Below are positions 20,770 through 29,630 of a DNA stretch of 64,000 nucleotides, in pieces. The notes beneath the pieces are model-generated. The model had not been told where the DNA came from, ran no database searches, and saw only the letters and a list, made by a program, of their open reading frames with translations. Position 1 is the first letter of the stretch. Every line of letters starts with the position of its first letter. The DNA is from Agrobacterium vitis. GTDB lineage: Bacteria; Pseudomonadota; Alphaproteobacteria; Rhizobiales; Rhizobiaceae. The position numbers were made by a program, and so were the translations under genes. Where the stretch lies: the NCBI RefSeq assembly GCF_037039395.1, contig NZ_CP146242.1, positions 2,035,001 through 2,099,000 on the forward strand, given 5' to 3'.

Positions 20770-20861
20770 GCGACTGGCTGGATTCATTCTCGCAAAACGG
20801 GTGAGTGTACCGTCTTGCCGCACGACGCATGCCGTTGTTGCTGGCCGCTGAGGAGGAAGCA

Positions 20862-21341
20862 ATGAATATGCATGTGGTTGCGGAGGCCGATATGGCCAGG
20901 GTGGAGGCGATCATTGATGGCCTCAAGCATCTCGAAGGCCCCCTTCTGCCGATCCTGCATGCCATTCAACGCGAATTCGGGTGTGTGCCTGATAGCGCCA
21001 AACCGGTGATTGCCCGTGCCTTAAACCTGTCGCGGGCCGAAGTGCATGGGGTCGTCAGTTTCTACCATGATTTTCGCGATCATTCCTCCGGTCGCCATGT
21101 CCTGAAACTCTGTCGGGCCGAGGCTTGCCAATCCCTAGGTGGCGAGCCTCTCGGCGAAACGATCAAGGCCCGGCTCGGTATCGACTGGCATGAAACCACC
21201 GCTGATGGTGCGGTGACGTTGGAGCCGGTTTTCTGTCTCGGGCTCTGTGCCTGCGCGCCCGCCGCCATGCTGGATGGGGAATTGCATGGCCGGTTGGATG
21301 AGCACTGTCTTGACGACCTGCTGATGGAGGCCCGTCGATGA
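20862..21341 (+). CDS. fdsG: NAD-dependent formate dehydrogenase gamma subunit
   Basis: 159 residues from the ATG at 20862, preceded by GAGGAGG seven bases upstream. It is a NuoE-like thioredoxin-fold protein carrying a [2Fe-2S] cluster. The ligands are visible as C84 and C89 (LCRAEAC) and C125 and C129 (CLGLC). FdsG passes electrons between the FdsA iron-sulfur chain and the FdsB flavin in the soluble molybdenum formate dehydrogenase. Its stop overlaps the fdsB start (ATGA), so translation is coupled. Confidence 0.93.
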   Translation: MNMHVVAEADMARVEAIIDGLKHLEGPLLPILHAIQREFGCVPDSAKPVIARALNLSRAEVHGVVSFYHDFRDHSSGRHVLKLCRAEACQSLGGEPLGETIKARLGIDWHETTADGAVTLEPVFCLGLCACAPAAMLDGELHGRLDEHCLDDLLMEARR

Positions 21342-22907
21342 GCGGGCCGATGAGCATTACCGTTTTCGTTCCCCGTGATGCCGCTGCCTTGGCGGTCGGA
21401 GCCGATAAGGTTGCCGCCGCCATAGAGCGGGAGGCTGCGGCACGCCATGCCGATGTGACGATCATTCGCAATGGATCTCGCGGCATGCTTTGGCTGGAAA
21501 CCCTGGTCGAAGTGCGCACGGAAAGCGGCCGGATCGCCTATGGTCCAGTCAAGCCTTCCGATGTCGCTGGCCTGTTCGACGCCGGGTTTTTGACGGGAGA
21601 CTGCCCATCCGCTCTGTCATGGCTTGACCAGCGATATTCCTTTCCTGAAGAACCAGACCCGGCTGACCTTTTCCCGTTGCGGCATTACCGATCCGCTGTC
21701 TCTGGAAGATTATCGGCATTACAAGGGTCTGACCGGCCTCGCAAAAGCGATTGCCATGCCGCCCGCCGACATTGTCGCCCAGGTCACCGAAAGCGGCCTT
21801 CGTGGTCGCGGCGGGGCGGGCTTTCCCACCGGCATCAAATGGAAAACCGTGGCGGACGCCAAAGCCGACCAGAAATACATCGTTTGCAACGCCGATGAAG
21901 GCGATAGTGGCACCTTTGCCGACCGGATGATCATGGAGGGTGATCCCTTCGTGCTGATCGAAGGCATGGTGATTGCCGGGATCGCTGTCGGTGCCACCAA
22001 GGGCTATGTCTATACCCGCTCGGAATATCCTCATGCCATCGCCGTGATGCGTGAGGCCATCGAGATTGCCCGCAAGCAGGGTATTCTGGGAGCATCCGTG
22101 TTAGGCTCTGCTTACGCTTTCGATATGGAGGTCCGGGAGGGAGCCGGCGCCTATGTCTGTGGTGAGGAAACCTCGCTGCTCAACAGCCTGGAAGGCAAAC
22201 GTGGCGTGGTACGGGCCAAGCCGCCGCTTCCGGCGCTGGAGGGGCTGTTCGGCAAGCCAACCGTTGTCAACAATGTCATGTCGCTGGCCTCCATTCCTGT
22301 TATCATGGACCGTGGCGCACAGTTCTACCGCGATTACGGCGTTGGCCGGTCGCATGGCACCATCCCGATCCAGATTGCTGGGAATGTCAAACACGGTGGC
22401 CTTTACGAGACCGCCTTTGGCCTGACGCTGGGCGAGATCATCAACGATATCGGTGGCGGCACCTTGACGGGCCGTCCGATAAAGGCGGTGCAGGTGGGCG
22501 GGCCGCTGGGCGCTTATTTCCCGCCCTCGCTGTTTGACACGGTGTTCGATTACGAGGCCTTTACCGCAGCCGGTGGCTTGATCGGCCATGCCGGGATCGT
22601 GGTTTTCGATGACAGCGCCGATATGCTGAAACAGGCCCGGTTTGCCATGGAATTCTGTGCTGTCGAAAGCTGCGGCAAGTGTACGCCCTGTCGGATCGGC
22701 TCGACACGGGGCGTCGAAACCGTGGACCGGATTGCAAAGGGCATTGAGCCGGAAAAGAACAAGGTGCTGCTGGAAGATCTCTGCAACACCATGAAATTTG
22801 GATCGCTTTGCGCGCTTGGCGGCTTTACGCCCTATCCTGTGATGAGCGCGTTGACGCATTTCCCGCAGGATTTTGCGCCTGCCCCCCTCGTTGAAGCGGC
22901 GGAGTAA
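21338..22907 (+). pseudogene. fdsB: NAD-dependent formate dehydrogenase beta subunit, frameshifted near codon 92
   Basis: Two frames together make one FdsB. The first (from 21338) encodes the N-terminal thioredoxin-like part, ending FDAGFLTGDCPSAL. The frame open across TGT-CAT-GGC-TTG (21615-21626) continues CHGLTSDIPFLKNQTRLTF and encodes the NuoF-like part with FMN-binding GRGGAGFPTGIKW, NAD region GEETSLLNSLEG and [4Fe-4S] ligands ESCGKCTPCR. The break lies between 21609 and 21617. Restoring TG in CTGTCATGG gives a continuous 523-residue protein, the normal FdsB length. FdsB is where NAD+ is reduced, so the lesion should abolish NAD-linked formate oxidation unless translation restarts (a TTG exists at 21624) or this is a sequencing error. 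No slippery heptamer is seen. Confidence 0.88.
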
Positions 22908-22912
22908 AGACC

Positions 22913-25792
22913 ATGTCTCTGATCCATGAAATTGATTACGGCACTCCGGCTTCCTCATCCACCGAAACTGTGACGCTGACCATTGATGGCCGCGAGGTGA
23001 CGGTGGCAGCGGGCACGTCGATCATGCGGGCTTCGATGGAGGCCGGTATTCAGGTGCCGAAGCTGTGCGCCACCGATATGGTGGATGCCTTCGGTTCCTG
23101 TCGGCTCTGTCTGGTGGAGGTCGAGGGCCGCAATGGCACTCCGGCCTCCTGCACCACGCCCTGCGCGCCCGGCATCGTCGTTCACACCCAGACGGAACGG
23201 CTTAAAGCCATCCGTAAGGGGGTGATGGAGCTTTACATCTCCGATCATCCGCTGGACTGCTTGACCTGTGCCGCCAATGGTGATTGCGAATTGCAGGACA
23301 TGGCCGGTGCTGTTGGCCTGCGGGATGTGCGCTATGGCTACGAGGGTGATAATCACGTCAGGACAAGGGCCGGTGACGGGTTGAATGCCCGCTACATGCC
23401 GAAGGACGAAAGCAATCCCTATTTTACCTATGATCCCTCCAAATGCATCGTCTGCTCACGGTGTGTGCGGGCCTGCGAGGAAGTGCAAGGTACGTTTGCG
23501 CTGACCATCGAGGGGCGTGGCTTCGACAGCCGGGTCTCGCCGGGCGCCCATGAGGCGTTTCTGGAATCGGAATGTGTGTCCTGCGGGGCCTGCGTGCAGG
23601 CCTGTCCGACCGCGACGCTGACGGAAAAGTCTGTCATCGCCATTGGCCAGCCGGAGCATTCACTGGTGACGACCTGCGCCTATTGCGGCGTTGGCTGCTC
23701 CTTCAAGGCGGAAATGCGCGGCGAAGAACTGGTGCGCATGGTGCCGTGGAAAGACGGCAAGGCCAATCGCGGCCATTCCTGCGTCAAGGGCCGGTTTGCC
23801 TATGGCTATGCCAGCCACAAGGATCGCATTCTGAACCCGATGGTCCGTGAAAAAATTACCGATCCCTGGCGGGAAGTGAGTTGGGAGGAGGCTTTTGCCC
23901 ATGTGGCCTCCGAATTCAAGCGGCTGCAATATCAATATGGTCGCGATTCCATCGGCGGTATTACCTCCTCGCGCTGCACCAATGAAGAAACCTATCTGGT
24001 GCAGAAGCTGATCCGGGCTGGCTTTGGCAATAACAATGTCGATACCTGCGCCCGCGTCTGCCATTCGCCGACCGGTTATGGTCTCGGCCAGGCCTTCGGT
24101 ACGTCGGCGGGTACGCAGGATTTCGACAGTGTCGAGCATTCCGATGTGGTGCTTGTCATCGGCGCCAATCCGACCGATGGTCATCCGGTGTTTGGGTCGC
24201 GGCTGAAGAAGCGGCTGCGGAAGGGCGCGAAACTGATCGTTATCGATCCGCGCCGCATCGATCTGGTCAAGACACCGCATGTCGAGGCGGCTTTCCATCT
24301 GCCGCTGAACCCCGGCACCAATGTTGCGGTGCTGACGGCGCTGGCGCATGTAATCGTCACCGAAGGTCTGGCCAACGAGGCCTTTATTCGTGAGCGCTGC
24401 GACTGGTCGGAGTTTGAGGATTGGGCGGCTTTTGTGGCCGAATCTCAGCACAGCCCGGAAGCAACCGAGATGTTTACCGGTGTGCCTGCCGCCGATCTGC
24501 GTGGCGCGGCAAGGCTTTATGCTACCGGCGGCAATGGCGCGATCTATTACGGGCTCGGCGTGACCGAACATAGCCAGGGCTCGACCACGGTCATGGCGAT
24601 TGCCAATCTGGCCATGGCGACCGGCAATATCGGTCGTCCGGGGGTCGGGGTAAACCCGCTGCGTGGGCAGAATAATGTGCAGGGGTCCTGCGACATGGGG
24701 TCTTTCCCCCATGAGCTGCCGGGCTATCGGCATATTTCGGACGATGCCACCCGCGAGACCTTCGAGAAACTCTGGGGTGTGACGCTGAACAACGAGCCGG
24801 GCCTGCGTATTCCCAATATGCTGGATGCGGCGGTGGAAGGAACGTTCAAGGGTCTTTATGTCCAGGGCGAGGATATTCTGCAATCCGACCCGGATACCAA
24901 GCATGTTTCGGCGGGTCTGGCGGCGATGGAATGCGTGGTGGTCCACGATCTGTTTTTGAATGAGACCGCCAATTACGCCCATGTCTTCCTGCCGGGCTCG
25001 ACCTTCCTGGAAAAGGACGGCACGTTCACCAATGCCGAGCGACGCATCAACCGGGTGCGCAAGGTGATGAGCCCGAAGAACGGCTATAGCGATTGGGAAG
25101 TGACCCAGAAAATGGCCCAGGCCATGGGTCTAGGCTGGAATTACAGCCATCCGTCCGAGATCATGGCGGAAATCGCCGCGACGACGCCAAGCTTCGCCGG
25201 TGTTTCCTATGAGATGCTGGAGAAAAAGGGGTCGGTGCAATGGCCGTGCAATGAAAAGCACCCAGAAGGTTCGCCGATCATGCATGTCGATGGCTTCGTG
25301 CGCGGCAAGGGTAAGTTTATCCGCACCGAATATGTGGCGACGGACGAGCGCACCGGCCCGCGCTTCCCGCTCTTGCTGACCACCGGGCGTATTCTGTCGC
25401 AGTATAATGTCGGCGCGCAGACGCGGCGCACCGAAAATACCGTCTGGCATGGAGAAGACCGGCTGGAAATCCATCCGCATGATGCCGAGCAGCGCGGTAT
25501 CAAGGAAGGAGACTGGATCAAGCTGGCCAGCCGCTCCGGCGACACGACGCTGCGGGCGCTGATTACCGACCGGGTGGCGCCGGGCGTGGTCTATACCACC
25601 TTCCATCACCCGGATACGCAGGCCAATGTCATCACGACAGATTATTCCGATTGGGCGACCAATTGCCCGGAATATAAGGTGACAGCAGTGCAGGTTTCGC
25701 CCTCGAACGGGCCGACCGAATGGCAGCGGGATTACGAGGAACTGTCGCGCCAGTCCCGCCGGATTTCCGGCAAGCTGGAAGCGGCGGAATAG
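22913..25792 (+). CDS. fdsA: NAD-dependent formate dehydrogenase alpha subunit (molybdenum catalytic subunit)
   Basis: 959 residues, full length. It oxidises formate to CO2 at a bis-MGD molybdenum centre in the cytoplasm. In order: a NuoG-like N-terminus with [2Fe-2S] ligands (CATDMVDAFGSCRLC, then C in the following loop), a His-Cys [4Fe-4S] segment around residue 105-125, two ferredoxin-type clusters (CIVCSRCVRAC and CVSCGACVQAC), a further [4Fe-4S] motif CAYCGVGCSFKAE opening the MopB domain, and Cys383 in ARVCHSPTG as the likely Mo ligand; there is no selenocysteine. The dinucleotide-binding C-terminal domain is complete. It begins 5 nt after fdsB and is intact, in contrast to fdsB. Confidence 0.96.
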   Translation: MSLIHEIDYGTPASSSTETVTLTIDGREVTVAAGTSIMRASMEAGIQVPKLCATDMVDAFGSCRLCLVEVEGRNGTPASCTTPCAPGIVVHTQTERLKAIRKGVMELYISDHPLDCLTCAANGDCELQDMAGAVGLRDVRYGYEGDNHVRTRAGDGLNARYMPKDESNPYFTYDPSKCIVCSRCVRACEEVQGTFALTIEGRGFDSRVSPGAHEAFLESECVSCGACVQACPTATLTEKSVIAIGQPEHSLVTTCAYCGVGCSFKAEMRGEELVRMVPWKDGKANRGHSCVKGRFAYGYASHKDRILNPMVREKITDPWREVSWEEAFAHVASEFKRLQYQYGRDSIGGITSSRCTNEETYLVQKLIRAGFGNNNVDTCARVCHSPTGYGLGQAFGTSAGTQDFDSVEHSDVVLVIGANPTDGHPVFGSRLKKRLRKGAKLIVIDPRRIDLVKTPHVEAAFHLPLNPGTNVAVLTALAHVIVTEGLANEAFIRERCDWSEFEDWAAFVAESQHSPEATEMFTGVPAADLRGAARLYATGGNGAIYYGLGVTEHSQGSTTVMAIANLAMATGNIGRPGVGVNPLRGQNNVQGSCDMGSFPHELPGYRHISDDATRETFEKLWGVTLNNEPGLRIPNMLDAAVEGTFKGLYVQGEDILQSDPDTKHVSAGLAAMECVVVHDLFLNETANYAHVFLPGSTFLEKDGTFTNAERRINRVRKVMSPKNGYSDWEVTQKMAQAMGLGWNYSHPSEIMAEIAATTPSFAGVSYEMLEKKGSVQWPCNEKHPEGSPIMHVDGFVRGKGKFIRTEYVATDERTGPRFPLLLTTGRILSQYNVGAQTRRTENTVWHGEDRLEIHPHDAEQRGIKEGDWIKLASRSGDTTLRALITDRVAPGVVYTTFHHPDTQANVITTDYSDWATNCPEYKVTAVQVSPSNGPTEWQRDYEELSRQSRRISGKLEAAE

Positions 25793-25793
25793 G

Positions 25794-26660
25794 ATGGCGG
25801 TCAGGGAGGATAGCGGGGAAGAGGGTTTTGCCGTCATGACGGAGATGAAAACCACTTGCCTCGTGCCGCAGATGCAGCATCGCCAAGGGGTTACCAAGGA
25901 GGCGCACCGGATCGTGCCGGAAGAAGTGCCGGTGGCCTTTTCCTATGGCGGCTCTACCCATGCGGTGATGATGGCGACACCGGCTGATCTGGAGGATTTT
26001 GCGCTGGGCTTTTCGCTGGCCGAGGGCATCATTACCCGGCTGGAGGAGGTTCTGGTCATCGAACCGATCGAGGCGGCAAGCGGCATCGATGTGCAGGTGA
26101 CTTTGGTTGATACAACAGCGGAAGCCCTGACGACCCGTCGTCGCCGCATGGCGGGGCCGGTCGGCTGCGGTCTCTGCGGGATCGAGTCAATCGAACAGGC
26201 CAGCCGGGATGTCCCGCAGGTCGATGGCGGATTGACGCTGACACCGGCGGATATCCGTGAGGCTGTCGATGCGCTCAGCCGGGCGCAGGCGCTCAACCGG
26301 CAAACCCATGCGGTGCATGGGGCTGGTTTCTTCATTCCCGGTGAAGGCCTGTTGGCGATCCGGGAAGATGTGGGGCGTCACAATGCCCTTGATAAATTGG
26401 TCGGTGCGGTGTTGAAGGCCGGACGCCGAGGCGAAGACGGCGTGGTGGTTGTCACCAGCCGGTTGTCGGTCGAGATGGTGCAGAAGGCGGCTATGCTGGG
26501 CGCACCGATCCTGTTGGCGATTTCCGCTCCAACCGCGCTTGCAATTCGCACGGCGCAGGCGGCGGGCATGACCCTGATCGGTATTGCCCGTGGCGATGAT
26601 TTTGAAGTCTTTACCCGTCCTGACCGCATAGTATCCGGGGTTTCCGCCGATGTCGCATGA
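25794..26660 (+). CDS. fdhD: Formate dehydrogenase sulfurtransferase FdhD
   Basis: 288 residues from the ATG at 25794, one base after the fdsA stop; an internal ATG at 25836 is an alternative. FdhD carries sulfur from a cysteine desulfurase to the molybdenum cofactor and is needed to activate formate dehydrogenase. The catalytic pair is C125 and C128 in GPVGCGLCGIES. Other family segments are EDFALGFSLAEGII near 65-80, REDVGRHNALDKLVGA near 190 and VTSRLSVEMVQKAAMLGAP near 220. It overlaps fdsD by 11 nt. Confidence 0.94.
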   Translation: MAVREDSGEEGFAVMTEMKTTCLVPQMQHRQGVTKEAHRIVPEEVPVAFSYGGSTHAVMMATPADLEDFALGFSLAEGIITRLEEVLVIEPIEAASGIDVQVTLVDTTAEALTTRRRRMAGPVGCGLCGIESIEQASRDVPQVDGGLTLTPADIREAVDALSRAQALNRQTHAVHGAGFFIPGEGLLAIREDVGRHNALDKLVGAVLKAGRRGEDGVVVVTSRLSVEMVQKAAMLGAPILLAISAPTALAIRTAQAAGMTLIGIARGDDFEVFTRPDRIVSGVSADVA

Positions 26661-26922
26661 CCATATTGCTGAAAAACTGATCCGCATGGCAAATCAGATT
26701 GCCCAGTTCTTCAACACGCAGCCGGAGCATGAGCGGGTGCAGGGCGTGGCGACCCATATCAACAAGTTCTGGGAACCGCGCATGCGCCGCCAGTTCTTCG
26801 AGATGATTGATGCGGGCCAGGATGGATTTGATCCGCTGGTGATCGAGGCGGCGAAGTTGATTAAACGTCCGGTGGATAATAGTGCCGAGGCCTTTGGCAT
26901 GGCGGGGCAGAGGACAGTCTGA
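26650..26922 (+). CDS. fdsD: Formate dehydrogenase delta subunit
   Basis: 90 residues, typical for FdsD. It contains the family-like segments IRMANQIAQFFNTQPEHERV and THINKFWEPRMRRQFFEMI. FdsD assists assembly or cofactor insertion of FdsA. It begins within the 3' end of fdhD (11-nt overlap), which makes it the final gene of the tightly packed fdsG-B-A-fdhD-fdsD unit. The 238 nt after it hold no gene; the transporter gene that follows probably has its own leader. Confidence 0.92.
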   Translation: MSHDHIAEKLIRMANQIAQFFNTQPEHERVQGVATHINKFWEPRMRRQFFEMIDAGQDGFDPLVIEAAKLIKRPVDNSAEAFGMAGQRTV

Positions 26923-27160
26923 AGGGCGGGCGACAGCTGAGTATGGCGCCGGATATTATAAAGATTTGAATAGGTTGAGGAGGCCGGTTATCGGACCTTT
27001 CGACACATGCGCTCTGTGCGATGGCAGCGATGACGCTGCGCGATGCAGAGAGTGAGGGGAACAGACCAGGCATGCTGATGCACTGGTTTTTGTTTGAGCA
27101 ACGACTTCTCCAAATGCGGCTGGGGCCTCCGTTTGGATAGAAGCACGAGGAGGGATATTT

Positions 27161-28819
27161 ATGGCAGTTACGAATGCGCCGGGGACAGCGCTGTCATCAT
27201 CTGCCGGTTTGCTTGATCGGGAACGGATCATTGCAAAACCGGGTTTCAATCGCTGGCTGGTGCCGCCAGCAGCGCTTGCCATTCATCTTTGCATTGGCAT
27301 GGCCTATGGTTTTAGCGTCTTCTGGCTGCCGCTCAGCAAGGCATTGGGCACCGCCGCGCCAGCAAGCTGTGCTGGTTTGTCACTTGTCGGCGCGCTGTTC
27401 ACCACCGAGTGCAATTGGCGTGTCGCCGACCTCGGCTGGATCTACACTCTATTCTTCGTCCTGCTCGGCTGTTCCGCAGCGCTTTGGGGTGGGTGGCTGG
27501 AGCGGGTTGGCCCGCGCCGTGCCGGGTTTGTTTCGGCCTGCTGCTGGTGCGGCGGGATTCTGGTCGCGGCGCTGGGGGTTTTCACCCATCAACTGTGGCT
27601 GATGTGGATTGGCGCGGGCGTGATCGGCGGCATCGGGCTTGGCCTCGGCTATATCTCACCCGTTTCGACGCTGATCAAATGGTTTCCCGACCGGCGCGGC
27701 ATGGCGACCGGCATGGCAATCATGGGCTTTGGCGGCGGGGCGATGATCGGTGCACCGCTCGCCAACCTGCTGATGGGCGTGTTCCGCTCCGATGCCGGGC
27801 CTGGCGTCTGGCAGACTTTCGTGGTCATGGCTGCCATCTATTTCGTCTTCATGATGGGCGGCGCTTTCGGTTACCGCATTCCGCCAGCAGGCTGGCGCCC
27901 AGAAGGTTGGACCCCGCCTGTTGCCAAGAGCAGCATGATTACCCATCGCCACGTGCATCTGCGTGATGCACACAAAACCCCGCAATTCTGGCTGATCTGG
28001 GCCGTGCTCTGCCTAAATGTCTCCGCGGGTATCGGGGTGATCGGCATGGCCTCGCCCATGCTTCAGGAAATTTTTGCCGGTGCGCTGATCGGTTTGCCGG
28101 ACCTGACATTCTCGCAATTGGACACCGCGCAAAAGGCGCAGATCGCCGCCATCGCTGCCGGATTTACCGGATTGTTGTCGCTGTTCAACATTGGCGGGCG
28201 GTTTTTCTGGGCGTCGATGTCGGATAAGATCGGGCGCAAGAACACCTATTATTGCTTCTTCCTGCTCGGCATCCTGCTGTATGCGATGGCACCGACTTTG
28301 GCGGGCCTGGGCTCCAAGGCCCTGTTCGTTCTGGCCTTTGGCGTTATCCTGTCAATGTATGGCGGCGGCTTTGCCACCATTCCGGCCTATCTCGCCGATA
28401 TTTTCGGAACGCAATTCGTGGGCGCCATTCATGGCCGGTTGCTGACCGCCTGGGCAACGGCGGGCATCGTCGGTCCTGTCGTGGTCAACTATATCCGCGA
28501 AGCCCAGATTGCTGCCGGGATTTCTCCCGGTCCAGCGCTTTACACCGGAACGATGTATATCCTGGCCGGCATGCTGGCGCTCGGTCTTGTCGCCAATGCC
28601 CTGATCCGTCCATTGCCGGAGAAATGGTTCATGTCGGATGACGAGGTTGCCGCTCTTCAGGCAAAGACTGCCGCCGCCAGTGCTGGCCCGACCGGCTCCT
28701 TCGGCATTGGCAAAGGCGGTTTCGACGCCAAGGCGGCGCTTGCCTGGGCCGTTGTCTGCATTCCCTTGCTCTGGGGCGTCTGGGTCACTCTGCGCAGCAC
28801 GCTGGTGCTGTTTGGCTGA
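27161..28819 (+). CDS. OFA-type major facilitator, probably formate/oxalate or related carboxylate transporter
   Basis: 552 residues with about twelve membrane segments plus a further hydrophobic C-terminal helix (near 525-545). It starts at an ATG with GAGGAGGG upstream. Family marks include LAIHLCIGMAYGFSVFWLPL near the N-terminus, GLGYISPVSTLIKWFPDRRGMATG near 162-186 and GGRFFWASMSDKIGRKNTYY near 345-365, typical of the oxalate:formate antiporter (OFA) branch of the MFS. The insertion ALGTAAPASCAG...TTECNWRVADLGW in the first periplasmic loop is long. Its position right after the formate dehydrogenase genes suggests carboxylate uptake for that enzyme, but OFA-branch substrates vary. Confidence 0.82.
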   Translation: MAVTNAPGTALSSSAGLLDRERIIAKPGFNRWLVPPAALAIHLCIGMAYGFSVFWLPLSKALGTAAPASCAGLSLVGALFTTECNWRVADLGWIYTLFFVLLGCSAALWGGWLERVGPRRAGFVSACCWCGGILVAALGVFTHQLWLMWIGAGVIGGIGLGLGYISPVSTLIKWFPDRRGMATGMAIMGFGGGAMIGAPLANLLMGVFRSDAGPGVWQTFVVMAAIYFVFMMGGAFGYRIPPAGWRPEGWTPPVAKSSMITHRHVHLRDAHKTPQFWLIWAVLCLNVSAGIGVIGMASPMLQEIFAGALIGLPDLTFSQLDTAQKAQIAAIAAGFTGLLSLFNIGGRFFWASMSDKIGRKNTYYCFFLLGILLYAMAPTLAGLGSKALFVLAFGVILSMYGGGFATIPAYLADIFGTQFVGAIHGRLLTAWATAGIVGPVVVNYIREAQIAAGISPGPALYTGTMYILAGMLALGLVANALIRPLPEKWFMSDDEVAALQAKTAAASAGPTGSFGIGKGGFDAKAALAWAVVCIPLLWGVWVTLRSTLVLFG

Positions 28820-28882
28820 CCAACCTTGCCATGCGGCCCTGCTCAGGCAGGGCGGCATTTCGCATGACAAAACAAAAGTACC

Positions 28883-28915
28883 AAAACAAAAAAAGCGGCC
28901 CGGTGAGGCCGCTTT
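28883..28915 (-). terminator. Rho-independent terminator for the minus-strand PAS-receptor/cheW unit
   Basis: Stem AAAGCGGCC (28892-28900) with GGCCGCTTT (28907-28915). Read on the minus strand the stem is followed by TTTTTTTGTTTT. It lies 120 nt beyond the cheW stop, with the compound repeat in between. It could also work weakly on the plus strand for the transporter gene, where the trailing U-run is only TTT. Confidence 0.75.
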
Positions 28916-28920
28916 CGATG

Positions 28921-29018
28921 CTACAGCGCCGTGCGTTTTATAAAACGCACGGCGCTGTAAGCTTTTGTTTACGCATCGGATTTATCCGAAAACCGGTTCC
29001 CACTTTTCGGTCCGATGC
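28921..29018. repeat. Compound palindromic intergenic repeat
   Basis: Two units. The first is a loopless 19-bp perfect palindrome centred at 28940/28941 (28922-28959). The second is a nested hairpin with outer stem GCATCGGA (28973-28980)/TCCGATGC (29011-29018) and inner stem CCGAAAA (28986-28992)/TTTTCGG (29004-29010) around a CCGGTTCCCAC loop. The sequence style matches extragenic palindromes that I recall as common in Rhizobiaceae genomes. On the minus strand it forms the 3' untranslated region of cheW. Confidence 0.75.
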
Positions 29019-29036
29019 TCTATCGGTTTTTAAAGA

Positions 29037-29516
29037 TCAGGCGGCCAGTTCTTCCAGCTCGCTGCCCTTGAACATCTTGGAAAGGTTCAGAAAGCAGATC
29101 ATACCGTTTTCATTGGCGATGATGCCTTCGGAAAACGTCTTGTCGAAAGAGGCCGAAACTTCTGGCACCGGCTGAACCTGGCTGGAAGGAATGGTCAGGA
29201 TGTCGGATACCCGGTCCACCAGCATGCCGATGACCATATTGTGCACTTCGGCGACGACAATGGCGGAGCGCTCATTGGCAACCGTGCTCTTCATGCCGAG
29301 CTTGTAGGCGAGATCGATGATCGGAATGACCGAACCGCGCAGGTTCATCACACCGATCACATCGGCCGGTGCATGCGGAATGGGTGTGGAAGGTGCCCAG
29401 CCGCGGATTTCGCGGATTGTGGTGGTCTTGACGCAGAACTCCTGATCATGCAGGCGAAACGCGATGATTTCGAGGTTTTCACCGCCGAAGCTGGTAGGGG
29501 TAATAGGTGTTGCCAT
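29037..29516 (-). CDS. cheW: CheW-type coupling protein, orphan copy
   Basis: 159 residues, a single CheW domain from about residue 14 to 150. Landmarks are EIIAFRLHDQEFCVKTTTIREIRGW near the start and GVMNLRGSVIPIIDLAYKLG around 55-75. CheW links chemoreceptors to CheA. It lies 114 nt downstream of a soluble PAS chemoreceptor gene on the same strand, so the two probably form an operon away from the main che cluster. The C-terminal tail KGSELEELAA differs from the che-operon CheW at 48601, and overall the two CheW proteins are clearly divergent paralogues. Confidence 0.92.
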   Translation of the reverse strand: MATPITPTSFGGENLEIIAFRLHDQEFCVKTTTIREIRGWAPSTPIPHAPADVIGVMNLRGSVIPIIDLAYKLGMKSTVANERSAIVVAEVHNMVIGMLVDRVSDILTIPSSQVQPVPEVSASFDKTFSEGIIANENGMICFLNLSKMFKGSELEELAA

Positions 29517-29630
29517 GATATCCGTCCCGCCTGTCTTTCGCCCTCCGCTTCCTGTAAACAGGTTACCCGCCGGGGCTGTATTGCGATCATTAGTCTGGTG
29601 TTTCGTCCATGCGATGCGTAGCGATTGCCG

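Noticed and set aside
21600..21630. Programmed ribosomal frameshift in fdsB
   Set aside because: No slippery heptamer or downstream stimulatory structure seen; FdsB is not known to use frameshifting; a simple 2-nt deletion explains it fully.
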